35,238 nucleotides of DNA from Ga0074130 sp035565355 (GCA_035565355.1 DATMSM010000100.1:1-35238); one strand, 5' to 3'. Positions 23,901 through 34,305 are shown, counted from the stretch's first letter. Translations and numbers: made by a program. Notes: a model not told the origin generated them from the sequence alone.

Positions 23901-25550
23901 TCAGGGGCGCTTGCCGCGACGGCGTAGGTAGCGATAGAGGCCCGCGATCAAGCCGAGCAGGCCGGCACCAGCGGCCGCAACGGGGGCGGGAATGGGTGTG
24001 GGCTGGTCCTGTTCGGGTGCGGATGCGTTGCGCAGTTCTTCGGGGAAGGGGCGCGGCGGCACCGGAATGACCTGCCACTGGCTGCGGTCGGCGGGTGCCT
24101 GTCGCATGTACTCGTCAAAGGAATACACGGGCGCGAGTCCGAACGCGCGGCTGGAAGGTAGCTGCGGGATATGCACGTAGTAGATCGCTTCCACATCCTC
24201 GCTCAGTGCCTGTTCATAGGCGGTGAGCGGGCGTGTCACACGGCCCTGCACCAGATCGAGCAGATCTTCGCCCAGCGCATCGAAGCTGACGGCGGGATAG
24301 AGACGTGTCGATTCTTCGAGCAGGTAGTCGTAGATCTTGCGGCCATTGCTAAGGCTGCGCTCGGTCGCGGCGACGTAGGCATAGGCGGCCATGGCCTTGA
24401 GCCGCGACGCATGGCCACGCTGCGGCACTTGCCAGCCCAGCGTGCGCAGCGTATCCACACTGATGCCGGCGCAGTTGGCGGAGGCATGGTCATACTCGAA
24501 TCCGTGGCGATAGAAGTGGTTGTAAACCCTTTCGATGCCGGCCTGATACTGCAGCGCGGTGCGCTCGTTCTTGAGCACGGCGACCAGCATGTAGGAGGGC
24601 CGGTACCAGTTCTGACCGCTGTTGAGGTCGAACAGATAGTTGTCCATCGGCGTGGGTGCGGCGATGATGTTCTTCTCGCTGTAGATGCCGAGGTTGTAGA
24701 AGTTGTACACCAACCAGCGCGACCAGTCGCCGTCGTTGCGATAGCGTCCGGTGACCATGGCGAAATGGCCGCCGTGAGCCTCGTCGTCGTCGCCTTGGGC
24801 GCCGTTGAGCATGATGCCGAGGACGGCCTTGCCATCCCCGTTGCTCGACCTTTCCGCGCGTGTTTCAGTCGATGTCCGTTCCCAAAGCAGGCGGCTGGAG
24901 AAGGGTTCGCGCGCGCCGCCGTTGTTGGCCTTGACCAGGCTGCGCAAGGACTCGTCGGCGCGCAGCGGCTGCGCCGTCTGATCGGTATCGATGGCAAAGT
25001 CCAGCGGCCAGATAGTGCGAGCAGTGAACTGCTCCTTCCCTTCGGCATTCGTTTCCAGTTCGCCACGCAGGCGTAGCGCTCGCCCCGCCAGGTAGGCAAG
25101 GCTGTCGACGTTGTAGTAGGAGCGATTGGCCGCGATCTTGGGCGTGACGGCAAACGCCATAGGCGGGGCTGTATCGAAGCGCAGCGTCGCGCCGTCCGCT
25201 GCCAGTTGCGCGTGCGGTATCACCTTGGACGAAGCCAGCCAGATCAGCGGAGCGTGTGCATCGAGCGCAGGCTGATGCGATATGAAGTCGGCTACGTCTG
25301 TCTGCGCGCTCATGCCGGCGGTATATCCGGCGGTGGCAATGTCCTTTTGCGGCGCGGCGATCAGCTCGTTCGGGAAATACCAGAGCGCTTGCGGAATCGT
25401 CGCGCAATCGCTGCATGCGCCGGTCGTGAGCTGCAGTCCGACCGTTGTATGCAGGCCGAAGGGGCCGTCCTGCAGAGCGTCGATGATGGGGCTCGCACTC
25501 GCGTTCATCATCAGTGCCGTGGCCAGTGTGCCGATGATTGCCAGGCGCAT
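23901..25550 (-). CDS. Exported anchored protein, Cys/His, Lnb-like candidate
   Basis: The 549-aa protein has a signal peptide (residues 1-20, MRLAIIGTLATALMMNASAS), then a CSDC pair (46, 49), and a large periplasmic part. GGHFAMVTG (260-268, His262) followed by VYNFYNLGIYS, and later YDHASANCAGISVDTLRTL (Cys360), are arranged like the His and Cys of circularly permuted papain-like enzymes; Lnb/DUF4105 proteins share the NC helix context. A Pro-rich stretch, a hydrophobic helix (about 522-540) and RRRGKRP end the protein, like a membrane anchor or sorting tail. It sits between lplT and aas, so a role with lysophospholipid or lipoprotein acyl groups is plausible but unproven. The ATG at 25550 is chosen; a GTG at 25583, overlapping the lplT stop, is the alternative. 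Confidence 0.7.
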   Translation of the reverse strand: MRLAIIGTLATALMMNASASPIIDALQDGPFGLHTTVGLQLTTGACSDCATIPQALWYFPNELIAAPQKDIATAGYTAGMSAQTDVADFISHQPALDAHAPLIWLASSKVIPHAQLAADGATLRFDTAPPMAFAVTPKIAANRSYYNVDSLAYLAGRALRLRGELETNAEGKEQFTARTIWPLDFAIDTDQTAQPLRADESLRSLVKANNGGAREPFSSRLLWERTSTETRAERSSNGDGKAVLGIMLNGAQGDDDEAHGGHFAMVTGRYRNDGDWSRWLVYNFYNLGIYSEKNIIAAPTPMDNYLFDLNSGQNWYRPSYMLVAVLKNERTALQYQAGIERVYNHFYRHGFEYDHASANCAGISVDTLRTLGWQVPQRGHASRLKAMAAYAYVAATERSLSNGRKIYDYLLEESTRLYPAVSFDALGEDLLDLVQGRVTRPLTAYEQALSEDVEAIYYVHIPQLPSSRAFGLAPVYSFDEYMRQAPADRSQWQVIPVPPRPFPEELRNASAPEQDQPTPIPAPVAAAGAGLLGLIAGLYRYLRRRGKRP

Positions 25551-25579
25551 GTGTGGGCTAGATGCTCGCTCATCGCGCT

Positions 25580-26905
25580 TCACTGTTCGCCGGCCGGCTT
25601 GCGCGCCAGCCACTTGAAGAAGCGGTTGATGAACTCCGGCCGCAGTGCGTAGATGTAGGCAGCGACGAGGGCATTCAGAATTGCCGTGATCAGGAATAGT
25701 TGCGGCACGCTGCAACCGGCGCCCAGCAGGACGATGGCGAGCACGGCGGCGACGACCATAAACAGCGCATTGAGGATGTTGTTGCCGGCGATCACGCGCG
25801 ATCGATGTGAGGCGTCCGAGCGCGTCTGCATCAACGCATACAGCGGCACGCAGTAGAAGCCGCCGAAGACGCCGATCAGCACGAGGTCGGCGAGCACGCG
25901 CAGGCTGCCGGGCTGGGCCAGGTACTGCGTGGCTGAGAGTCCGCTGATGCCACCCGCTGCCGGCGTGGCGAAATAGAGGTCGATGGCGAACACGGTCAGG
26001 CCGATGGAGCCGAGCGGCACGATGCCCGGTTCGATCTGGCGGCGCGACATTTTTTCGCACAGCAGCGAGCCCAGGCCGATGCCGACGGAGAAGAGCGCAA
26101 GCAGCAGCGTCACCACGCTTTCGTTGCCGCCGAGATGGTCCTTGGCGAAGGACGGGAACTGCGACAGGAACATCGCGCCGTAGAACCAGAACCAGGAGAT
26201 GCCGAGTATGGACAGGAAGACGGATCGGTTCTGCCGGGTGAAGCCGAGGTTGCGCCAGGTTTCGCTAAGCGGATTCCAGTTGACCCGTAACGCCGGCGCC
26301 GGCGCTGGGGCCGAGGGCACGCCGCGGCTGGCGATGTAACCGAGCACGGCAATCGTGAAACAGGCGGCCGAGGCATAGTGGCGCCCGTCCTCACCCAGGC
26401 CGATAAGGATGCCGCCGAGAATGGTGCCGAGCAGGATGGCGAGGAAGGTGCCCGACTCAATCAGCGCGTTGCCGCCGATGAGTTCGTTCTCGTGCAGGTG
26501 TTGCGGCAGGATCGAATACTTGAGCGGGCCGAACAGCGTCGAGTGCATGCCCATTAGGAACAGCGAGATCAGCAACAACGGCAGATTAGGCAGCCAGAAG
26601 CCGACGGCCGCAATGATCATGATGCCAATTTCCAGTTGCTTGACGAGACGTATCAGGCGCGACTTCTCGTACTTGTCGGCGAGCTGCCCGGCGGTGGCGG
26701 AGAACAAAAAAAAGGGCAGGATGAACAGTCCTGCGCAGGCGTTCACCATCAGCGCCGGATCGATGTTGCTCATGCGCGCACCCTGGAAGGTGATCAGGAT
26801 CACCATCGCGTTCTTCAGCACGTTGTCATTGAAGGCGCCGAGGAACTGGGTGATGAAGAGCGGCAGGAAACGGCGCTCGCTCAAGAGCTTGAACTGACCG
26901 GACAT
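25580..26905 (-). CDS. lplT: Lysophospholipid flippase LplT (MFS)
   Basis: This 441-aa MFS protein has about 12 hydrophobic segments and the LplT-type start LSERRFLPLFITQFLGAFNDNVLKNAMVILITF. A loop with DKYEKSRLIRLVK follows helix 2, as in the MFS motif A. It flips 2-acyl lysophospholipid to the inner face for Aas, encoded two genes downstream in the same unit. Related proteins are also fused to Aas in some bacteria, which supports the pairing. AGGAAA lies about 6 bases before the ATG. It is somewhat longer than E. coli LplT (397 aa). It diverges from the atp operon across 461 bases. Confidence 0.92.
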   Translation of the reverse strand: MSGQFKLLSERRFLPLFITQFLGAFNDNVLKNAMVILITFQGARMSNIDPALMVNACAGLFILPFFLFSATAGQLADKYEKSRLIRLVKQLEIGIMIIAAVGFWLPNLPLLLISLFLMGMHSTLFGPLKYSILPQHLHENELIGGNALIESGTFLAILLGTILGGILIGLGEDGRHYASAACFTIAVLGYIASRGVPSAPAPAPALRVNWNPLSETWRNLGFTRQNRSVFLSILGISWFWFYGAMFLSQFPSFAKDHLGGNESVVTLLLALFSVGIGLGSLLCEKMSRRQIEPGIVPLGSIGLTVFAIDLYFATPAAGGISGLSATQYLAQPGSLRVLADLVLIGVFGGFYCVPLYALMQTRSDASHRSRVIAGNNILNALFMVVAAVLAIVLLGAGCSVPQLFLITAILNALVAAYIYALRPEFINRFFKWLARKPAGEQ

Positions 26906-27366
26906 GTGGGCTTTCCTGGTGTGCTTGTCGAGTTTTCGGAACTGTACTATGTGAAACCATGCCGATGCGCACGGCGGGTTTGGCTATTAAGTCCGGGCGG
27001 GCGGGACGGTGTGTCGCCACGCGTTACGCATTGACGCCTGCATTGTGACGGCAGGTTGAGGCAGACGGACATGGCAGGCAAAAAAGCAAACGCAAAAGCT
27101 ACGCGGCAGGTGCCATGCCCGGCATTGTGCGCTGCCTTGGTCCGCCCAAACATTTTGCTTCTGCACACATAAAATATGCGTATGTAATTGAATTTGGTTG
27201 GGAAGTGCGGTGAGGTCGAATTGACTTCTGTCAGCATTTCGTTTACATTCTCGCGGCTTTTCCATGTGGAGGAACGGCTTCATTTCCCCCGCATTCGGAG
27301 CAGCAAGCAGGGAACGCATCGACGGCAGAAACAAGGGCATGACAGCGCCTGTTTAATGAGGGCGAG
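26906..27366. other. Intergenic region between lplT and atpI
   Basis: This 461-bp gap carries the atp promoter near its right end and should hold the lplT promoter near its left end, though I see no convincing -35/-10 on the minus strand. A 7-bp inverted repeat CATGGCA (27070-27076) / TGCCATG (27111-27117) and an AT-rich patch (27150-27200) stand out. The short ORFs that cross it have no ribosome-binding sites and overlap each other, so I call none. Confidence 0.6.
27221..27249 (+). promoter_or_regulatory. Sigma70-type promoter of the atp operon
   Basis: TTGACT (27221-27226) and TACATT (27244-27249) are separated by 17 bases. Transcription should begin about 27256, leaving a leader of about 110 bases before atpI. 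Confidence 0.8.
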
Positions 27367-27696
27367 ATGATAAAGGTCATATTTCTGCAGTCGGGTCTGG
27401 TAGCAGCGGTGGTCGTCATCGCCGCAGGTCTGGTCGGCGCGCAAGGCGCGAAATCAGCCCTGATCGGAGGCGCGGCTTACATACTGCCCAATCTCTTGTT
27501 TGTTTTGCGCATGTCGCTGCCCGGTGGGCGCGCAAACGCAATGGTATTAGTTGTCGGCGAGCTGTTTAAGGTTGCCGCAACGATAGGAATTCTGGTGGTT
27601 GCCGTGCGGTTCCTGGATGTGCATTGGATATGCCTTCTAGCGGGACTGTTGGCAGCCCTTAAGGCGAATCTTTTTGCATTTTTATTGAAAATCTAA
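27367..27696 (+). CDS. atpI: ATP synthase subunit I
   Basis: A 109-aa protein with four predicted membrane helices and the late motif GELFKVAATIGILVVAV, where charged Glu and Lys sit within the membrane region as in AtpI. It is an assembly factor linked to c-ring formation or ion supply rather than an enzyme part. It opens the atp operon and ends 2 bases before atpB, whose own ribosome-binding site is poor, so translation of atpB is probably coupled. A GGCGAG sequence precedes the ATG. Confidence 0.9.
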   Translation: MIKVIFLQSGLVAAVVVIAAGLVGAQGAKSALIGGAAYILPNLLFVLRMSLPGGRANAMVLVVGELFKVAATIGILVVAVRFLDVHWICLLAGLLAALKANLFAFLLKI

Positions 27697-27698
27697 AC

Positions 27699-28577
27699 AT
27701 GTCTACCGGTCACGAAGGCATCGCCGAGCACGCCGCTCAAGCGCCCACCTCGGGCGAATACATCATCCACCACTTGGCCCACAACAACTCGTTGGGCCAC
27801 AAGCAGAGCAGCCTGCTCGACTTCTCGGTGGTCAACTACGACACGCTTTTCATCTCCCTCGCACTGGGCCTGTTCACGGTCTTCCTCCTTTGGCTGGGCG
27901 CCCGCAAGGCAACTTCCGGCGTGCCGGGTCGCTTCCAGGGTTTTGTCGAGATGATGGTCGAGATGGTTGCCGACCAAGCCAAGGGCATCATTCACGACGA
28001 AAAGTCGCGCCAGTTCATTGCCCCGATGGCCCTGACCGTGTTTGTCTGGGTGTTCTTCATGAACGCCATGGACTTCCTGCCGGTTGATCTGCTGCCGATG
28101 ATTTTCCAGGGTGTAACGGGCGATCATCACGCCTACCTCCGCGTGGTGCCGACCGCTGACTTGAATGCGACGCTCGGCCTGTCGCTTGGCGTGCTCTTGC
28201 TGTGCTTGTTCTATAACGTGAAGATCAAGGGCGCTGGCGGCTGGGCACATGAGCTGGTTTGTGCGCCTTTTGGTACCAGCCGCAATCCGATTTTTGCGCT
28301 GCTCCTCGGCGTCGTCAATTTCTCGATGCAGATCATCGAATTCGTCGCCAAGACGGTCTCTCACGGCATGCGGTTGTTCGGCAACATGTACGCCGGCGAA
28401 CTGATCTTCATGCTGATCGCATTGATGGGCGGCTCGGCCACCTTTGGTGGCTTCATCGGTCATGTACTGGCAGGCTCTGTGTGGGCAATCTTCCACATTC
28501 TGATTGTTGTTCTGCAGGCCTTTGTGTTCATGATGTTGACCCTGGTTTATCTGGGTCAGGCACACGAAAGTCACTAA
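27699..28577 (+). CDS. atpB: ATP synthase Fo subunit a
   Basis: The 292-aa polytopic protein has a His-rich N-terminal segment, then helices with MNAMDFLPVDLLP and the key helix SHGMRLFGNMYAGELIF. Arg225 in that helix is the essential arginine facing the c-ring (E. coli Arg210). It forms the proton half-channels of Fo. The starting ATG has no clear ribosome-binding site but lies 2 bases after the atpI stop. atpE follows after 43 bases. Confidence 0.97.
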   Translation: MSTGHEGIAEHAAQAPTSGEYIIHHLAHNNSLGHKQSSLLDFSVVNYDTLFISLALGLFTVFLLWLGARKATSGVPGRFQGFVEMMVEMVADQAKGIIHDEKSRQFIAPMALTVFVWVFFMNAMDFLPVDLLPMIFQGVTGDHHAYLRVVPTADLNATLGLSLGVLLLCLFYNVKIKGAGGWAHELVCAPFGTSRNPIFALLLGVVNFSMQIIEFVAKTVSHGMRLFGNMYAGELIFMLIALMGGSATFGGFIGHVLAGSVWAIFHILIVVLQAFVFMMLTLVYLGQAHESH

Positions 28578-28620
28578 TTCTTTAATCGCTTTACCTACTA
28601 CTTAAAACTAAGGAGTTGTC

Positions 28621-28887
28621 ATGGAAGTTATTAGCTTTGTCGCACTGGCCGCTGGCCTGATCATTGGTCTGGGTGCTTTCGGTGCCTGTATCGGTATCGG
28701 CATCATGGGTTCCAAGTACCTGGAAGCCGCTGCACGTCAGCCCGAGCTGATGAACGCCCTGCAAACCAAGATGTTCCTGCTGGCCGGCCTGATCGACGCC
28801 GCCTTCATCATCGGTACCGGTATCGCCCTGTGGTTCGCAACGGCTAACCCGTTCCTGGCTCAGATCGTTCAAGTCGCTGCCAAGTAA
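28621..28887 (+). CDS. atpE: ATP synthase Fo subunit c
   Basis: Eighty-eight residues form a two-helix hairpin: GLIIGLGAFGACIGIGIMG, the polar loop with ARQPEL, and FLLAGLIDAAFIIGTGIA. Asp59 in the second helix is the proton-binding carboxylate. No Na+-type set of ligands (Gln, Ser, Thr partners) is evident, so this is an H+-coupled ring. A strong AAGGAG site lies 6 bases before the ATG, suiting the high copy number of subunit c. Confidence 0.97.
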   Translation: MEVISFVALAAGLIIGLGAFGACIGIGIMGSKYLEAAARQPELMNALQTKMFLLAGLIDAAFIIGTGIALWFATANPFLAQIVQVAAK

Positions 28888-28927
28888 TTTCCGGTCTGTT
28901 CTTCCTTCCACTTAAGAGGACAAAACC

Positions 28928-29398
28928 GTGGATTTAAACGCAACCCTATGGGCACAGCTGGTCGTGTTCCTGGTGCTGGCTGCGGTCACCGCGAAGTTCG
29001 TGTGGCCGCCCATCGTCAAGGCCATTGATGAGCGTTCGGCCAAGATCGCCGACGGCCTGGCTGCCGCCGATCGCGCCAAGGCCGATCTGGCTCACGCTGA
29101 AAAGAAGGCTGGCGACGAGCTGCGCAAGGCCCGCGAATCGGCCAGCGAACTGCGTAACAACGCTGAATCGCAAGCCGCCAAGGTGCTCGAAGACGCACGT
29201 GCCGAAGCTGCCCGCATCGTTTCCGCTGCACGCGAAGCTGCCGAAGCCGAAGCTGGCGTGGCCGCTCAACGTGCCCGTGAAGCCCTGCGCGACCACGTTG
29301 CCCAACTGGCTGTGGCGGGTGCCGAGAAGATTCTCCGCAAGGAAATCAACGCTCAGGTGCACGCCGACCTGCTGACGCAACTCAAGTCGGAGCTGTAA
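28928..29398 (+). CDS. atpF: ATP synthase Fo subunit b
   Basis: A 156-aa protein with one N-terminal membrane helix (WAQLVVFLVLAAVTAKFVW) and a long charged Ala-rich coiled coil that forms the peripheral stalk. The start is GTG 28928 with an AGAGGA site upstream; family alignment (MDLNATL) supports it. It occurs as a single gene, so two identical copies form the stator, unlike b/b' systems. Confidence 0.96.
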   Translation: MDLNATLWAQLVVFLVLAAVTAKFVWPPIVKAIDERSAKIADGLAAADRAKADLAHAEKKAGDELRKARESASELRNNAESQAAKVLEDARAEAARIVSAAREAAEAEAGVAAQRAREALRDHVAQLAVAGAEKILRKEINAQVHADLLTQLKSEL

Positions 29399-29404
29399 TA
29401 CGCC

Positions 29405-29941
29405 ATGGCTGAAAACGTAACCCTCGCGCGTCCGTACGCTGAAGCCGCTTTCCAGCTGGCCAAGAACGGCAATGCGCTCGCAGCCTGGTCGCAATCGCTT
29501 GCGAAACTGGCTGCGATTGCTGGCAATTCGGATGTGGAGGCTTACATCAGCAATCCGCATCTTGCCGCCGAGCAGCGCACCTCGTTGTTCATTGGCAAGG
29601 CGGGTGAGAGCCTGTCGGCCGACCAGGAAAACTTCGTACGCGTGCTGACGAGCAATGATCGTCTGCACGTGCTGCCGGAAATCGCTGAGCTTTTCGAGGG
29701 CCTGAAGAACGGCCACGAAGGCGTGCGTACGGCCGAAGTTGAGTCCGCCTTCCCGCTCGACGATTCTGCAGTGAAGGCGCTAGTCGCCGATCTGGAGAAG
29801 AAGCTGAATGCCAAGGTGCAAGCGACCGTACGCGTAGTGCCCGAACTGATTGGTGGTGTCCGCATCGCCATCGATGATGAAGTGATTGACGCCTCCGTGC
29901 GCGGCAAGCTTGCTGCCATGGCCACTGCGCTAAAGAACTAG
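29405..29941 (+). CDS. atpH: ATP synthase F1 subunit delta
   Basis: A 178-aa stator subunit. It opens ENVTLARPYAEAAFQLAK, the helical domain that binds the alpha N-terminus, and its C-terminal half has KLNAKVQATVRVVPELIGGVRIAIDDEVIDASVRGKL-type sequence joining subunit b. It starts 6 bases after atpF and ends 10 bases before atpA, so the three are coupled. Confidence 0.96.
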   Translation: MAENVTLARPYAEAAFQLAKNGNALAAWSQSLAKLAAIAGNSDVEAYISNPHLAAEQRTSLFIGKAGESLSADQENFVRVLTSNDRLHVLPEIAELFEGLKNGHEGVRTAEVESAFPLDDSAVKALVADLEKKLNAKVQATVRVVPELIGGVRIAIDDEVIDASVRGKLAAMATALKN

Positions 29942-29951
29942 GAGCTATTCC

Positions 29952-31490
29952 ATGAACCTCAATCCCTCCGAGATCAGTGATCTGATCAAGAGCCGGATCC
30001 AGAACATGCAGCTGTCCGCCACTGCCAAGAACGAAGGCAGCGTCGTGTCGGTGACGGACGGTATCGTCCGCGTGCACGGTCTTGCCGATGTTATGCAAGG
30101 CGAAATGCTGGAATTTCCGGGCAACACTTTCGGCCTCGCGCTGAACCTCGAACGTGACTCCGTCGGCGCTGTTGTGCTGGGTGAGTACGAACATATTTCC
30201 GAAGGCGACACCGTCAAGTGTACCGGTCGCATTCTCGAAGTCCCGGTTGGTCCGGAACTCCTCGGCCGCGTTGTTAACGCGCTGGGCGAGCCGATCGACG
30301 GCAAGGGCCCGCTGAATGCCAAGAAGACCGACAAGATCGAAAAGGTCGCTCCGGGCGTGATTTGGCGTAAGTCGGTTGACCAGCCGGTGCAAACCGGTCT
30401 GAAGGCGATCGACTCGATGGTTCCGGTTGGCCGCGGCCAGCGCGAACTCATCATTGGCGACCGTCAGACTGGTAAGACCGCTGTCGCCATCGATGCCATC
30501 ATCAACCAGAAGGGCCAAGGCGTTTACTGTATCTACGTGGCTATCGGTCAGAAGGCTTCGACCATCGCCAACGTCGTGCGTAAGCTCGAAGAAAACGGCG
30601 CGCTGGAATACACCATCATCGTCGCTGCCTCCGCTTCCGAATCCGCTGCAATGCAATTCATTGCACCGTACTCGGGTTGCACCATGGGTGAGTACTTCCG
30701 TGACCGTGGCGAAGACGCACTGATCGTTTATGACGATCTGACCAAGCAAGCCTGGGCCTACCGTCAAATCTCCCTGCTGCTGCGCCGTCCGCCGGGCCGC
30801 GAAGCTTATCCGGGCGACGTGTTCTACATCCACTCCCGTCTGCTTGAGCGTGCAGCTCGCGTGTCGGCTGAATGGGTTGAGAAGCTGACCAATGGTGAAG
30901 TGAAGGGCAAGACCGGTTCGCTGACCGCACTGCCGATCATTGAAACGCAAGCAGGTGACGTGTCCGCATTCGTGCCGACCAACGTGATCTCGATTACCGA
31001 CGGCCAGATCTTCCTGGAAACCGACCTGTTCAACGCCGGCATCCGTCCTGCAATGAACGCCGGTATCTCGGTGTCCCGCGTCGGTGGCGCTGCCCAGACC
31101 AAGGTCATCAAGAAGCTCGGCGGCGGTATCCGTCTGGCCCTTGCCCAGTATCGTGAACTGGCTGCCTTCGCGCAGTTTGCTTCCGACCTGGACGAAGCCA
31201 CCCGCAAGCAGCTCGAGCGTGGTCGCCGCGTGACCGAACTGATGAAGCAGGCTCAATACACGCCGCAGTCCGTCTCCAAGATGGCCGTGTCGCTGTACGC
31301 CTCGAACGAAGGTTTCATGGACGACGTCGATGTCACCAAGATCCTCGCTTTCGAAGCTGCACTGCTGCAGTACGTCGGTCAAAAGGCTGGCGCACTGATG
31401 GAAAAGATCGAATCCTCCAAGAATCTGGACAAGGATGACGAAGCAGCCCTCAAGGCTGTCGTTGTCGAGTTCAAGAAGTCCTGGGCCTAA
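29952..31490 (+). CDS. atpA: ATP synthase F1 subunit alpha
   Basis: The 512-aa protein starts NLNPSEISDLIKSRI and has the non-catalytic nucleotide site with P-loop GDRQTGKT (169-176), followed by TGSLTALPIIETQAGDVSAF, and the late VGGAAQTK segment. Three copies alternate with beta in F1. The length is that of E. coli alpha (513). GGAG lies 8 bases before the start. Codon choice is strongly biased, consistent with high expression. Confidence 0.98.
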   Translation: MNLNPSEISDLIKSRIQNMQLSATAKNEGSVVSVTDGIVRVHGLADVMQGEMLEFPGNTFGLALNLERDSVGAVVLGEYEHISEGDTVKCTGRILEVPVGPELLGRVVNALGEPIDGKGPLNAKKTDKIEKVAPGVIWRKSVDQPVQTGLKAIDSMVPVGRGQRELIIGDRQTGKTAVAIDAIINQKGQGVYCIYVAIGQKASTIANVVRKLEENGALEYTIIVAASASESAAMQFIAPYSGCTMGEYFRDRGEDALIVYDDLTKQAWAYRQISLLLRRPPGREAYPGDVFYIHSRLLERAARVSAEWVEKLTNGEVKGKTGSLTALPIIETQAGDVSAFVPTNVISITDGQIFLETDLFNAGIRPAMNAGISVSRVGGAAQTKVIKKLGGGIRLALAQYRELAAFAQFASDLDEATRKQLERGRRVTELMKQAQYTPQSVSKMAVSLYASNEGFMDDVDVTKILAFEAALLQYVGQKAGALMEKIESSKNLDKDDEAALKAVVVEFKKSWA

Positions 31491-31524
31491 GTTCGTTATC
31501 TGACACTCATTTAGGAGAACGATC

Positions 31525-32403
31525 ATGGCCGGAGGCAAAGAGATCCGCACCAAGATCAAGAGCGTCCAGAACACGCGCAAGATCACCAAGGCAATGGAGA
31601 TGGTGGCCGCATCCAAAATGCGCAAGGCGCAGGAACGGATGTGGGCTGCTCGCCCGTACGCAGAGAAGGTTCGTCAGCTGGCCGCGAATGTGGCTGCCGC
31701 GAACATGACCGAGTACAAGCATCCTTTCCTGGTCAAGCCGGAAAGCATCAAGCGTGTCGGCGTGATTCTGGTCACGACTGACAAGGGTCTGTGCGGTGGT
31801 CTGAACACCAACATCCTGCGCCAACTGGTGAACAACATGCGCCAGTGGGAACAGGACGGCGTCAGCGAAACCCGCTTGACCTGTATTGGCACCAAGGGCC
31901 TGGGTTTTGTTCAGCGCATGGGCGGCAACGTCGTATCGCAAGTGACCCAGATCGGCGATACGCCGAACCTGGAAAAGCTGCTTGGTTCGATCAAGGTCAT
32001 GATCGACGCTTATCTGGCAGGTGAGCTGGACGTTGTGTATGTCGCCAGCACCCGCTTCATCAACACGATGAAGCAGGAGCCCGTCATTGATCAGCTGCTG
32101 CCGCTGTCGGGCGACTTGATGGCTGCTCCGAGTGGCACTACCTGGGACTATCTGTATGAACCGGATCCCCAGGTTGTGGTTGATGACCTGCTGATCCGCT
32201 ATGTCGAAGCGCTGGTCTATCAGGCCGTGGCTGAAAACATGGCCTCGGAACAGTCGGCACGTATGGTCGCAATGAAGTCAGCGACTGACAACGCCGGTAG
32301 CGTCATCAAGGAACTGCAGCTGGTGTACAACAAGGCTCGTCAGGCTGCGATCACGAAAGAAATTTCTGAGATCGTCGGCGGCGCCGCAGCGATCGCTGGT
32401 TAA
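31525..32403 (+). CDS. atpG: ATP synthase F1 subunit gamma
   Basis: This 292-aa rotor subunit opens GGKEIRTKIKSVQNTRKITKAMEMVAASKM, has TTDKGLCGGLN in the middle and ends with the coiled-coil helix ELQLVYNKARQAAITKEISEI. The two terminal helices form the central shaft inside the alpha-beta ring. AGGAG precedes the ATG by 7 bases; 34 bases separate it from atpA. Confidence 0.97.
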   Translation: MAGGKEIRTKIKSVQNTRKITKAMEMVAASKMRKAQERMWAARPYAEKVRQLAANVAAANMTEYKHPFLVKPESIKRVGVILVTTDKGLCGGLNTNILRQLVNNMRQWEQDGVSETRLTCIGTKGLGFVQRMGGNVVSQVTQIGDTPNLEKLLGSIKVMIDAYLAGELDVVYVASTRFINTMKQEPVIDQLLPLSGDLMAAPSGTTWDYLYEPDPQVVVDDLLIRYVEALVYQAVAENMASEQSARMVAMKSATDNAGSVIKELQLVYNKARQAAITKEISEIVGGAAAIAG

Positions 32404-32429
32404 CGAATTACTGTATTAAGGAAATAACC

Positions 32430-33830
<1,401 letters not shown>

Positions 33831-33882
33831 TCGCAGGTTGAGGGTTGGGCTGATGTTCAACCCTCGCTAACAAGGAAACGAT

Positions 33883-34305
33883 ATGGCCATGACTATTCAT
33901 GTCGATGTGGTGAGTGCAGAAGAGAAGATCTTCTCGGGTCTTGCCGAGTTTGTGACGCTGCCGGGCGAAGTGGGCGAACTGGGCATTCTGCCCGGCCACA
34001 CCCCGCTCATCAGCCGCATCAAGCCGGGCGCCGTCGCCATCAAGGTGCCGAATCAGGAACAGCCTGAGTACGTGTTCGTAAACGGCGGCATTCTTGAAGT
34101 GCAGCCGAACACCGTTACCGTGCTGGCCGACACCGCGATCCGCGCTGCCGACCTGGACGAAGCCAAGGCAGTCGAAGCACAGAAGGCCGCCCAGGAAGCG
34201 ATGGCCAACAGCGCCGGCGACATGGACGTTGCCCGTGCCCAGGCCGCTCTGCTGGCTGAAGCCGCCGCCAAGGTGGCGCTGATCCAGAAGCTGCGCAAGC
34301 ACTAA
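33883..34305 (+). CDS. atpC: ATP synthase F1 subunit epsilon
   Basis: A 140-aa protein: an N-terminal beta sandwich (IHVDVVSAEEKIFSGLAEFV, GELGILPGHTPLISRIKPG) followed by two C-terminal helices that can insert beside gamma and inhibit hydrolysis. MAM at the start leaves two possible ATGs; the first has AAGGAAA upstream. It ends the operon before a strong terminator. Confidence 0.96.
   Translation: MAMTIHVDVVSAEEKIFSGLAEFVTLPGEVGELGILPGHTPLISRIKPGAVAIKVPNQEQPEYVFVNGGILEVQPNTVTVLADTAIRAADLDEAKAVEAQKAAQEAMANSAGDMDVARAQAALLAEAAAKVALIQKLRKH

Noticed and set aside
25551..26060. Upstream extension of the unknown lplT-aas gene (frame open to 26060)
   Set aside because: It overlaps lplT in another frame and gives an Arg/Pro-rich sequence. 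The signal peptide at the ATG of 25550 marks the real start.
26906..27366. Short ORFs between lplT and atpI
   Set aside because: Several overlap one another on both strands. None has a ribosome-binding site or protein-like pattern, and the region contains the atp promoter.
29589..31625. 678-codon minus-strand ORF
   Set aside because: It is antisense to atpH, atpA and atpG. All three are certain genes.
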